5,627 nt of DNA from TMED161 sp964532515 (GCA_964532515.1 CAZHKH010000096.1:1-5627), one strand, 5' to 3'; counted from the first letter of the stretch, positions 1 to 5,627 are shown. Numbers and translations are program-made. The notes: generated from the letters alone by a model not told the origin.

Positions 1-362
1 TTTATTGCTTCATCTGTAGTAATATATTTTTTGTCAACTTTGTATCCCTTTTCATCTAATGAATCAGAAATCATCTGCGTAGTGACCGAACCAAATAATT
101 TATCATCTTCTCCAGCCTTTAGAGAAAAAGTTAATTTGACTGTATTTAATTTATCAGCAATAATTTGAAGATTATCTTTTGATTTTGCCTCTTTAATTGC
201 TTTTCGTTCAATATCTTGTTTGGTTGCCCGTATCATTGCTGGAGTCGCTATAACCCCCAATCCTTTTGGGATTATGTAATTGCGACCATATCCAGGTTTA
301 ACATTAACAATATCGCCAGCCTTACCCAATGTATCAACAGATTGTGTTAAAATTATTTTCAT
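1..362 (-). CDS. rplI: Ribosomal protein L9 (bL9), 3' end cut by window
   Basis: bL9 binds 23S rRNA at the base of the L1 stalk with its N-terminal domain and reaches out along the ribosome with its C-terminal domain, joined by a long helix. The visible 120 residues begin MKIILTQSVDTLGKAGDIV. The family signature spans residues 13-40, with G13, G16, V21, G24-Y25, N28-Y29 and G34 all in place. Residues from about 42 to 75 are lysine- and alanine-rich and fit the connecting helix. The start of the C-terminal domain is seen at about 76-120 (KLFGSVT at 88-94). About 30 residues are missing at the window edge if the length is the usual ~148. The ATG at 362-360 has AGGAG at 376-372, nine bases upstream. 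It follows rpsR by 22 bases and is probably co-transcribed. This reading frame has no stop in the window, so it is truncated by the edge, not broken. Confidence 0.96.
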   Translation of the reverse strand, partial: MKIILTQSVDTLGKAGDIVNVKPGYGRNYIIPKGLGVIATPAMIRATKQDIERKAIKEAKSKDNLQIIADKLNTVKLTFSLKAGEDDKLFGSVTTQMISDSLDEKGYKVDKKYITTDEAI

Positions 363-371
363 TATATTAAT

Positions 372-376
372 CTCCT
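372..376 (-). promoter_or_regulatory. Ribosome binding site of rplI
   Basis: AGGAG lies nine bases before the rplI ATG. It belongs to a 12-base string, TAGGAGATTAAT on the minus strand, that is also found in the rpsF leader. Confidence 0.75.
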
Positions 377-384
377 AAATTTGA

Positions 385-618
385 TCAATTACGTGGATCA
401 TGCACGTATGGCAATAATGCTATATTTCGTGCTTTTTTAATTTCTTTTGTTAACAGTCTTTGATACTTAGATGAAACGCCAGTAACAAAACCTGGAATAA
501 TTTTACCTTGTTCAGTAATAAATTTTCTTAAAAATTTGTAATCCTTATAATTGATTTTACTAATTAATTTAGGATCCTCTTTAAATGGACATATTTTTCT
601 ATTATTTGTCAGTGCCAT
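385..618 (-). CDS. rpsR: Ribosomal protein S18 (bS18)
   Basis: bS18 binds the platform of the small subunit as a heterodimer with S6, the product of the gene just upstream. The 77-residue protein has the usual family length. It shows the N-terminal CPF motif (C10-P11-F12), the INYKDYKFLRKFI region (22-34), GKIIPGFVTGVSSKYQRLL (38-56), and the basic helix KEIKKARNIALLPY (58-71). An in-frame ATG 13 codons upstream (657) exists. The ATG at 618-616 is preferred because MALTNNRKICPF is where S18 homologues begin and because GAGGA at 628-624 sits at the right distance. The longer start would add MIMIIKNQQARKT, which does not look like S18. The start region overlaps the remnant of the old S6 tail in another frame. 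The stop is TGA. The usual ssb gene between rpsF and rpsR is absent. Confidence 0.97.
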   Translation of the reverse strand: MALTNNRKICPFKEDPKLISKINYKDYKFLRKFITEQGKIIPGFVTGVSSKYQRLLTKEIKKARNIALLPYVHDPRN

Positions 619-718
619 CGTTTTCCTCGCTTGTTGATTCTTTATTATCATTATCATCGGTTAATTTTTCTTCTGATTCCTCTGCTGATTCCTCTTATGA
701 TTACTCAAAAGATTAATA
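602..718 (-). pseudogene. Decayed acidic C-terminal extension of rpsF
   Basis: This is in the same frame as rpsF, directly after its TAA at 721-719. Three more in-frame TAA codons follow at 715, 703 and 697. The frame is then open from 694 to a TAA at 604-602, encoding 30 residues. They begin EESAEESEEKLTDDND and end NDGTDK, rich in Glu, Asp and Ser just like the intact S6 tail (SAEESKEESKEE). The match in frame, composition and a 15-base repeat suggests this was once part of S6 and was cut off by nonsense changes (TAA is one base from GAA). The remnant ends inside rpsR, overlapping it by 17 bases. The alternative is a non-coding spacer that resembles the tail by chance or by local duplication. 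No start codon or ribosome binding site for separate translation in this frame was identified. Confidence 0.5.
624..628 (-). promoter_or_regulatory. Ribosome binding site that fixes the rpsR start
   Basis: GAGGA is followed by AAACG and then ATG at 618, giving good spacing for that start. No comparable site precedes the upstream in-frame ATG at 657. The site lies within the open acidic remnant of the rpsF frame, so the two reading signals overlap. Confidence 0.7.
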
Positions 719-761
719 TTAATATTCCTCTTTAGATTCTTCCTTAGATTCCTCTGCTGAT
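675..761. repeat. 15-base direct repeat, copies 72 bases apart
   Basis: The plus-strand string gattcctctgctgat occurs at 675-689 and 747-761. The offset of 72 bases is exactly 24 codons, so both copies read in the same frame and encode the SAEES motif. One copy is in the S6 tail and one is beyond its stop codons. A shorter 12-base tandem (GAGGAATCAGCA then GAGGAATCAGAA on the minus strand) lies at 671-694. The pattern fits slippage or duplication in a low-complexity acidic tail. Confidence 0.7.
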
Positions 762-1159
762 GTATTACTATTTTTAGTTTCAACTGGACCATCAGTAGCT
801 ACACTCTCAGATTCAGAAGATTTAGACCCTAAAATTTGTTCGTCTAAACTTCTTAAATCTTTCTGTAGATCAGCCTCATCAATTTTATTGGTTAAATAAG
901 CTAATATATCTGGATTATGTTCTAATTCAGTTGAAATTTTATTAATATTTTCACCACTTGATTCTAATTGCACGAGAACATAGGTTCCATATTGTTGCTT
1001 ATCAATCAAATAAGCTAGTTTCTTTTTCCCCCATAGATCAGTACCTAAAACTTTAATATCCTTACTTTCAAACATGCTTTGTATAGATAAAATAATATCT
1101 TTCAATCGTCCAGATTCTAACGCTGGGTGAATAATATATAGTGTTTCATAATAATTCAT
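719..1159 (-). CDS. rpsF: Ribosomal protein S6 (bS6) with acidic C-terminal tail
   Basis: bS6 pairs with S18 on the platform of the 30S subunit. The 146-residue product has the ferredoxin-like S6 domain over about residues 1-95. It opens with MNYYETLYIIHP and has the conserved core WGKKKLAYLIDKQQYGTYVLVQLES at 43-67. Residues 98-146 form an extra tail rich in Glu, Ser and Asp, ending KEESKEEY. Plain S6 is about 95-100 residues, and longer acidic tails occur in several phyla. A TTG one codon earlier (1162) is possible. The ATG at 1159-1157 is chosen because homologues begin M-x-x-YE and because AGGAG lies eight bases upstream. The gene starts 15 bases after the hppA stop. The frame beyond its TAA continues to look like S6 tail (see 602-718), so the present C terminus may be a shortened one. 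Confidence 0.97.
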   Translation of the reverse strand: MNYYETLYIIHPALESGRLKDIILSIQSMFESKDIKVLGTDLWGKKKLAYLIDKQQYGTYVLVQLESSGENINKISTELEHNPDILAYLTNKIDEADLQKDLRSLDEQILGSKSSESESVATDGPVETKNSNTSAEESKEESKEEY

Positions 1160-1167
1160 CAATTAAT

Positions 1168-1172
1168 CTCCT
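1168..1172 (-). promoter_or_regulatory. Ribosome binding site of rpsF
   Basis: AGGAG sits eight bases before the ATG at 1159 and only five before the alternative TTG at 1162, which favours the ATG. With only 15 bases between hppA and rpsF there is no room for a separate rpsF leader. Any S6:S18 control element would have to lie within the hppA coding end. Confidence 0.75.
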
Positions 1173-1174
1173 AG

Positions 1175-3310
1175 TTATGATACAATTTTCAGTAGTGGAG
1201 CAATAACAAGCGCTACCACTGAAATTAGTTTTATTAAAATATTTAGTGATGGCCCAGATGTATCTTTAAATGGATCGCCAACAGTATCGCCTACGACTGC
1301 AGCTTTATGTGCATCAGTACCTTTTCCACCTTGCTCCTCAATCATCTTTTTTGCATTATCCCATGCTCCGCCAGCATTTGATTGAAAAATAGCCATCAAT
1401 ACTCCAGTAACGGTTACACCTGCAAGAAGTCCACCCAGCATTTCAGCTCCACCAGGCGAAAAGCCTACAGCCACTGGAACAATTACAGCTAACAAGCCCG
1501 GTAGAATCATCTCACGAATTGAGGCCTTTGTTGAAATATCAACACACTTATCATATTCAGCTTTTCCATCTGCTGCATCAAAAATCTTACGATCCTCTTC
1601 AGATGCATTGCTCATATCAGCATTATTTTTTTTCATTACAGCTAATGCTGCTTTAAGCTCTGGAATATCAGCAAACTGTCTTCTCACTTCATTAATCATG
1701 TCCATTGCCGCACGACCTACCGCATTCATTGATAGAGCAGAAAATACAAATGGTAGCATGCCACCTAGTAACAATCCGGCCATCACTGTTGGGTTGGCTA
1801 TATTGATACCCTGAAGACCTGACTGCTGCATAAATGCTGCAAATAGCGCTAATGCAGTTAATGCGGCTGATGCTATTGCAAATCCCTTCCCAATAGCAGC
1901 AGTTGTATTTCCAACAGCATCTAATTTATCAGTTCTCTCACGAACTTCAGATGGAAGCTCAGCCATTTCAGCAATACCGCCAGCATTATCAGAAATTGGA
2001 CCATATGCATCAACAGCTAGCTGAATTCCTGTATTGGCAAGCATGCCCACGGCCGCGATTGCAATACCATATAAGCCAGCATAATAGTGTGCAACAAGCA
2101 TAGCTGAAATAATAAAAAGAATAGGTATGGCTGTTGACATCATTCCAACACCAAGTCCTGCAATAATATTTGTTGCAGATCCAGTTTCAGACTGTTTAAC
2201 AATTGATGTAACAGGCTTGGTTCCTGTACCTGTATAGTACTCCGTAATTTTACCTACGCCTAATCCTGCCACAAGACCAGCTATTGTTGCCCAGAACACA
2301 CCCATTGATGTATAGGACATACCATTGTGAGTCCAAGATATAGGAAGTAAATCATTTATAATAAAATAAGATGCAGCTACCATTAATAGGGCAGATAGAA
2401 ATTCACCCATATTAAGTGCCTTATGAGGACTTCCACCCTCTTTAACCTTTACAAAAAAGGTTCCGAAAATTGACATAATAATACCTGTTGCAGCTAAAAA
2501 CAATGGAAGTAGTACAGCATTAATACCAACATCTGAATAAATCATAAATGCTGAACCTAACACCATTGTTGCTATAATAGATCCAACATAAGATTCAAAA
2601 AGATCTGCGCCCATTCCTGCAACATCACCAACATTATCACCAACATTATCAGCAATAGTTGCTGGGTTTAATGGATGATCTTCAGGTATGCCAGCCTCAA
2701 CTTTTCCAACAAGATCAGCACCTACATCCGCAGCTTTAGTATAGATACCACCGCCCACTCTTGCAAATAATGCAATTGAAGAAGCGCCTAAAGAAAATCC
2801 AGATAGCACATTCAGTACCATGGTCATATTACCATTAAATTGATTTTGATAGAATAAAAATAAAGATGATAATCCTAAAACACCTAAGCCAACAACACCA
2901 AGGCCCATAACAGATCCACCAGCAAAAGCAACTTCTAACCCCTTCCCTAACGAAGTTCTTGCAGCGTTAGTTGTCCTAACATTTGCTTTAGTTGCAACCA
3001 CCATACCAATAAATCCTGCTAGTCCTGAGCATATCGCACCTACTACAAAAGAGAGTGCAACTAGCATGTGTCCATCAGTTTCATTTTGTCCTTTAATGAA
3101 CAATAATACAGCCACTGCAACAACAAAAATTGATAGAATTTTATATTCTGCCTTTAAAAATGCCATTGCGCCTTTTTCAATATTTCCTGCAATAAATTGC
3201 ATTTTATCATCACCTGGGTCCTGTTTGGTAACCCATGAGTTTTTATAAAAAACAAATAATAAAGCGATAATACCAAAAACGGGTAAATAATTTGTTAAAC
3301 CTTCAAACAT
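1175..3310 (-). CDS. hppA: Membrane-bound ion-pumping pyrophosphatase, likely K+-dependent and Na+-transporting
   Basis: HppA splits pyrophosphate and uses the energy to pump Na+ and/or H+ across the membrane. The 711-residue length and many hydrophobic segments fit the 16-helix family. The substrate site is intact: DVGADLVGKVEAGIPEDHP at 195-213, DNVGDNVGD at 221-229, DAYGPISDNAGGIAEM at 434-449, and VVGDTVGDPFKDTSGPS at 672-688 with its acidic and lysine residues. Two subtype markers can be read. GNTTAAIGKG (467-476) has Ala471 and Gly474, where K+-independent enzymes have Lys and Thr, so K+ dependence is expected. DLFESY has Glu239 at the helix-6 position typical of Na+-pumping enzymes; plant-type H+ pumps place the Glu four residues later. 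Dual Na+/H+ transport cannot be excluded. The ATG at 3310 has GGAG ten bases upstream. The gene lies 19 bases after pth and 15 before rpsF, an unusual place for it. No frameshift or missing motif is seen. Confidence 0.97.
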   Translation of the reverse strand: MFEGLTNYLPVFGIIALLFVFYKNSWVTKQDPGDDKMQFIAGNIEKGAMAFLKAEYKILSIFVVAVAVLLFIKGQNETDGHMLVALSFVVGAICSGLAGFIGMVVATKANVRTTNAARTSLGKGLEVAFAGGSVMGLGVVGLGVLGLSSLFLFYQNQFNGNMTMVLNVLSGFSLGASSIALFARVGGGIYTKAADVGADLVGKVEAGIPEDHPLNPATIADNVGDNVGDVAGMGADLFESYVGSIIATMVLGSAFMIYSDVGINAVLLPLFLAATGIIMSIFGTFFVKVKEGGSPHKALNMGEFLSALLMVAASYFIINDLLPISWTHNGMSYTSMGVFWATIAGLVAGLGVGKITEYYTGTGTKPVTSIVKQSETGSATNIIAGLGVGMMSTAIPILFIISAMLVAHYYAGLYGIAIAAVGMLANTGIQLAVDAYGPISDNAGGIAEMAELPSEVRERTDKLDAVGNTTAAIGKGFAIASAALTALALFAAFMQQSGLQGINIANPTVMAGLLLGGMLPFVFSALSMNAVGRAAMDMINEVRRQFADIPELKAALAVMKKNNADMSNASEEDRKIFDAADGKAEYDKCVDISTKASIREMILPGLLAVIVPVAVGFSPGGAEMLGGLLAGVTVTGVLMAIFQSNAGGAWDNAKKMIEEQGGKGTDAHKAAVVGDTVGDPFKDTSGPSLNILIKLISVVALVIAPLLKIVS

Positions 3311-3320
3311 ATCGTGTTTT

Positions 3321-3327
3321 CTCCTTT
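3321..3327 (-). promoter_or_regulatory. Ribosome binding site of hppA
   Basis: AAAGGAG, the fullest Shine-Dalgarno match in the window, begins three bases after the pth TGA and ends ten bases before the hppA ATG. A strong site fits high expression of this membrane protein within the operon. Confidence 0.75.
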
Positions 3328-3329
3328 AA

Positions 3330-3869
3330 TCAATTATACTTATTCATTGTTTCTACAATACTATTTTCAAAATAAAATTCTAGTGCATCTACTGATCTGG
3401 TAATCATTGTTTGTACATCTTCCTGATATTTTTGGGGAAAAGGCTTCAGTACATAATGTTCTGATGGTTTCATATTAATAGTTTCTAGAGCAATGCCCAG
3501 TTTTAATCGATGAAATTTTTCTGATTCTAATTGATAAATAATAGATTCGATCCCTTTATGTCCACCAGTTCCACCTTCTGATTTAAATCGTAAAGTCCCT
3601 AGATTTAAATCAATATCATCATATACAACCAATATATGTTCTTGATTATGGTGCTGACATAATTCCTTAATTGCCAATCCACTATTATTCATAAATGTAG
3701 TTGGTTTAGCAAAAATATGATTAGCATGTTTAGCATAAAGATAATCACCATAACCAGACTGCCATTTCAAAGAACATTTTTCTACTATTTTATCAATAAC
3801 CCAGAAACCAAAATTATGTTTTGTTAAACTGTACTTTGTCCCAGGATTTCCTAATCCAACTACTAACAT
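3330..3869 (-). CDS. pth: Peptidyl-tRNA hydrolase
   Basis: Pth cleaves the ester bond of peptidyl-tRNAs dropped by stalled ribosomes, freeing the tRNA for reuse; it acts in the cytoplasm. At 179 residues it is slightly shorter than the ~194 of E. coli but has the whole fold. Motifs in order are GLGNPG (5-10), Y13 and KHN with the catalytic His18, KPTTFMNNSG (55-64) with Asn61 matching E. coli Asn68, YDDIDL (83-88) carrying the active-site Asp, and GGTGGHKGIESI (99-110). In the last motif the more usual GGHNG has Lys105 in place of Asn. The ATG at 3869 puts MLVVGLGNPG at the N terminus as in homologues, and an in-frame TAA three codons upstream blocks any extension. No good Shine-Dalgarno is visible, so translation may depend on coupling to rplY, whose stop is 19 bases away. 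Pairing with rplY is common in bacteria. Confidence 0.96.
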   Translation of the reverse strand: MLVVGLGNPGTKYSLTKHNFGFWVIDKIVEKCSLKWQSGYGDYLYAKHANHIFAKPTTFMNNSGLAIKELCQHHNQEHILVVYDDIDLNLGTLRFKSEGGTGGHKGIESIIYQLESEKFHRLKLGIALETINMKPSEHYVLKPFPQKYQEDVQTMITRSVDALEFYFENSIVETMNKYN

Positions 3870-3888
3870 CAGAATTTATTGATTCATT

Positions 3889-4593
3889 TTAAGAATCAGC
3901 ACCTTCATCTTTATTAGCATTAGCATCGCCACCTTCTGCTGACTTACTCTCTGCATCGCCTTCTGTTGCTTCACCTTCTTCACCTTCTTCGCCCTCTTCA
4001 CCTTCAAGACCTTCTTCATCCTCAACTTCTGGCTCTTCTTCAATTACAGCATGTGTGACTGACATTAATGCTGTATCAGTTAATGTGACTAATGTTAATT
4101 TTTCATCTAAATTGATATCACCTGCTTGAATATTAGATCCTAGTTCAACCTCAGAAATATCAACTTCTATATTATCTGGGATATCAGATGGTAAGCATGA
4201 TATCTCTAGCTCATTCAAATTAGTAACTAATACTCCTCCTTCAGATGACACGCCAATCGGTGTTCCAGTATAATGAATTGGAATTTTAATTGATATAGTC
4301 TTAGTCATATCTACACCATATAAATCAATATGAATAATTTGCTCTGTTACTGGATGATACTGTACAGATTTGAAAATTACATTTTGATCTTTACCCCCTA
4401 CATTAACCGTAAAAATATTAGCTCCAGACTGAATAGCATTTTTTATTTCGTGTTGGCTAATTTGGAATAAAATATTGCCCCCCTCATATGAATAGTATAC
4501 TCCGGGTATCTGAAGATCCTTACGTAAAGTCTTAAGGTCTTTATTGCTCATTACTTCTCTTTTTTCAACGGTTAATTTATATTGCTTTGCCAT
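3889..4593 (-). CDS. rplY: Ribosomal protein L25, long Ctc/TL5 form with acidic tail
   Basis: bL25 binds 5S rRNA in the central protuberance of the large subunit. The 234-residue product is the long Ctc/TL5 type. The N-terminal 5S-binding domain covers about 1-92 and includes VQYHPVTEQIIHIDLYGVD (77-95), the end of the family core. The beta domain covers about 96-184, with PIHYTGTPIGVSSEGGVL at 105-122 and LPSDIPDNIEVDIS at 134-147. The N-terminal loop that normally reads like RRxGxIPAVVYG is divergent here (TLRKDLQIPGVYYSYEG at 22-38). Residues 185-234 are an almost purely acidic tail with a GEE repeat. The ATG at 4593 has GAGG nine bases upstream. It follows prs by 24 bases and precedes pth by 19, the usual order. 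Confidence 0.95.
   Translation of the reverse strand: MAKQYKLTVEKREVMSNKDLKTLRKDLQIPGVYYSYEGGNILFQISQHEIKNAIQSGANIFTVNVGGKDQNVIFKSVQYHPVTEQIIHIDLYGVDMTKTISIKIPIHYTGTPIGVSSEGGVLVTNLNELEISCLPSDIPDNIEVDISEVELGSNIQAGDINLDEKLTLVTLTDTALMSVTHAVIEEEPEVEDEEGLEGEEGEEGEEGEATEGDAESKSAEGGDANANKDEGADS
3970..4002 (-). repeat. 9-base tandem repeat in the rplY tail
   Basis: Units of the form GGTGAAGAA (with GGCGAAGAA and similar variants) repeat about three and a half times and encode Gly-Glu-Glu at L25 residues 198-208. Differences at third codon positions show that it is not a fresh duplication. Such tracts are prone to length change. Confidence 0.8.
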
Positions 4594-4602
4594 TATAATA
4601 TT

Positions 4603-4606
4603 CCTC
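4603..4606 (-). promoter_or_regulatory. Ribosome binding site of rplY
   Basis: GAGG, within AGAGGAA, lies nine bases before the rplY ATG and inside the 24-base gap after prs. It supports the chosen start. Confidence 0.65.
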
Positions 4607-4617
4607 TGTTCATTTGT

Positions 4618-5543
4618 TTATGTGAACATAGAACTCAATGAAGTTCCATCTGTTACATGTTTAATCGCTTCTGCAAATACATGGGCGACTGAAATAATTT
4701 CTAATTTATCAAATTGTTTGTTTTTTGGTATATCAATAGTATTGCAAACGATTACTATTGTAATAGGTGAATCTGTAAATCGTGTTATGGACTCACCTGA
4801 TAGCACTGGATGTGTACCTACCGCAAAAACTGAGGTTGCCCCCTGTTTCATTGCTGTTTCTGCTGCATTGCAAATAGTCCCAGCTGTATCAATCATATCA
4901 TCAATGATAATAACATGCTTATCCTTTAAATCACCTACAATGTGTGCTACTTTAGCCTCATTTGGCTTTGGTCTTCGTTTATCGATTAATGCAAATCCTA
5001 CTCCAAGTCTCTTTGCATAAGATTGACTAATCTTTGCACTACCAACATCTGGGGCTAAAACAACACCATTATCAAAATTTAAATTAAAATTTTTCAATCT
5101 ATCAAATAACGCCATACTAGAATATAAATGGTCAAATGGTGTATTAATAAATCCCTGTATCTGTGGAGAATGTAAATCCATTGCCATAATTCTATCTATC
5201 CCCATAACATTCATCAGATCAAGCATCACCCTAGCTGATATTGGAACCCTCGGCTCATCTTTTCTATCTTGTCTTGCATATCCAAAANNNNNNNNNNTAT
5301 AACTTTCTTTGCAGATGCTCTTCGTGCTGCATCTAACATAAAAAGAAGCTCCAACACATTAGATGCTGGAGGATTTGTGGATTGGATAATAAAAACATCT
5401 TCATTTCTAATGTTTTCTTCAAACGCTACACGCAACTCACCATCACTAAAATTATACAACTGAATTTTGCCTAAATTAGTACCTAGACTTTTAGCAATAT
5501 CAGATGCTAATGGATTATTCGCTCTTCCACTAAATATTTTCAT
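4618..5543 (-). CDS. prs: Ribose-phosphate pyrophosphokinase (PRPP synthetase), interrupted by an assembly gap
   Basis: Prs transfers pyrophosphate from ATP to ribose-5-phosphate, giving PRPP for purine, pyrimidine, NAD, His and Trp synthesis. Residues 1-82 run from MKIFSGRANNPL through NFSDGE (31-36) and FIIQST (51-56) to RRASAKKVI. Ten Ns follow, and then the protein resumes with FGYARQDRKDEPRVPIS. If the gap hides six residues, as in homologues, later motifs are DLHSPQIQGF (125-134), DKRRP (190-194) and the PRPP loop VIIIDDMIDTAGT (213-225), ending at about residue 310. That is the normal length for class I enzymes, which need Mg2+ and are activated by phosphate. The two halves are out of frame only because the N run has the wrong length, so this is one intact gene. 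The ATG at 5543 has AAAGGG five bases upstream. It is the first protein gene after tRNA-Gln, 30 bases away. Confidence 0.95.
5288..5297. other. Assembly gap (10 Ns) inside prs
   Basis: On the minus strand the sequence before the gap ends exactly on a codon (ATA, Ile82). The sequence after it starts with one leftover T and then TTT GGA TAT (Phe-Gly-Tyr). Homologues have about six residues here (TAVIPY-like). The true missing length is therefore probably 17 bases, not ten, and the leftover T would end the Tyr codon. Confidence 0.9.
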
Positions 5544-5573
5544 TATTACCCTTTATTTTCAATATACTCATAG

Positions 5574-5627
5574 CTGGGGGACAGGGAGTCGAACCCCAAT
5601 TCCATGGACCAAAACCATGTGTCCTGC
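5574..5627 (-). tRNA. tRNA-Gln (anticodon TTG), 5' part outside window
   Basis: Read on the minus strand, the anticodon arm is CATGG-TTTTGGT-CCATG, giving anticodon TTG, which reads CAA and wobbles to CAG. A variable region, the T arm with loop TTCGACT between TGGGG and CCCTG, and the 3' acceptor strand TCCCCCA with discriminator G at 5574 follow. Only the 3' 54 bases are present; the 5' acceptor strand and most of the D arm lie beyond the edge. The bases after the discriminator are CTA, so the 3' CCA is not encoded and must be added by the CCA-adding enzyme. It is probably co-transcribed with prs. Confidence 0.93.

Noticed and set aside
616..657. Longer S18 starting at the ATG at 657
   Set aside because: The extra 13 residues do not match S18, and the ATG at 618 has a well-placed GAGGA and the normal N terminus.
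652..668. S6:S18 regulatory RNA motif around the CCG at 660-658
   Set aside because: A CCG in a bulged hairpin is the known hallmark, but it is expected upstream of rpsF and I could not form a convincing stem around this one.
697..721. TAA reassigned to an amino acid
   Set aside because: rpsF, rplY, hppA and prs all end at TAA where homologues end, and no conserved gene has an internal TAA.
1608..3248. Three plus-strand open frames of 60-68 codons within hppA
   Set aside because: They are antisense shadows of a fully conserved gene, with no ribosome binding site or recognisable product noted.
4544..5020. 158-codon open frame on the plus strand
   Set aside because: It lies antisense to prs and the start of rplY, both of which have complete family motifs. 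Its translation resembles nothing known and it has no supporting context.
5226..5463. prs as two separate genes or a pseudogene
   Set aside because: The break coincides exactly with the ten Ns, and codon phase plus the conserved motif show one intact gene with a gap of wrong length.
5544..5573. Promoter between tRNA-Gln and prs
   Set aside because: The 30 AT-rich bases hold the prs ribosome binding site but no paired -35 and -10 elements that I can defend.

Overview
The window is a single-strand block of housekeeping genes from an AT-rich bacterium, roughly one third G+C by eye. Every recognised gene lies on the minus strand. In transcription order, from high to low coordinates, they are: tRNA-Gln(TTG) (5' end outside the window), prs (PRPP synthetase), rplY (ribosomal protein L25/Ctc), pth (peptidyl-tRNA hydrolase), hppA (membrane-bound ion-pumping pyrophosphatase), rpsF (S6), rpsR (S18) and rplI (L9, cut by the window start). 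Intergenic gaps between the protein genes upstream of rpsF are 15-24 bases. No terminator or internal promoter is evident, so they probably form one long transcription unit. No stretch longer than about 120 bases lacks a gene.

The core order prs-rplY-pth-...-rpsF-rpsR-rplI is a familiar bacterial arrangement. Two things differ from the common version. A large pyrophosphatase gene sits where ychF is often found, and there is no ssb between rpsF and rpsR. Key residues in HppA point to the K+-dependent, Na+-transporting type of membrane pyrophosphatase. With the low G+C and the long acidic tails on L25 and S6, this suggests a sodium-using, probably marine, uncultured lineage. Marinimicrobia/SAR406 is a guess from composition and gene order, not a demonstrated assignment. 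A run of ten Ns inside prs shows that this is a scaffolded draft assembly.

Functionally, most of the block serves translation: three small-gene ribosomal proteins at the distal end, L25, recycling of peptidyl-tRNA, and a glutamine tRNA. Prs makes PRPP for nucleotide, histidine and tryptophan synthesis. HppA would turn pyrophosphate released by biosynthesis, including tRNA charging and PRPP-consuming reactions, into an ion gradient. Its place here could tie pyrophosphate removal to growth rate.

The least ordinary signal is just after rpsF. The S6 frame stops at a TAA, meets three more in-frame TAA codons within nine codons, then stays open for 30 codons of strongly acidic, S6-tail-like sequence that overlaps the start of rpsR. 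This looks like a recently lost C-terminal extension. No defence system, mobile element, CRISPR array or wholly novel system was seen.
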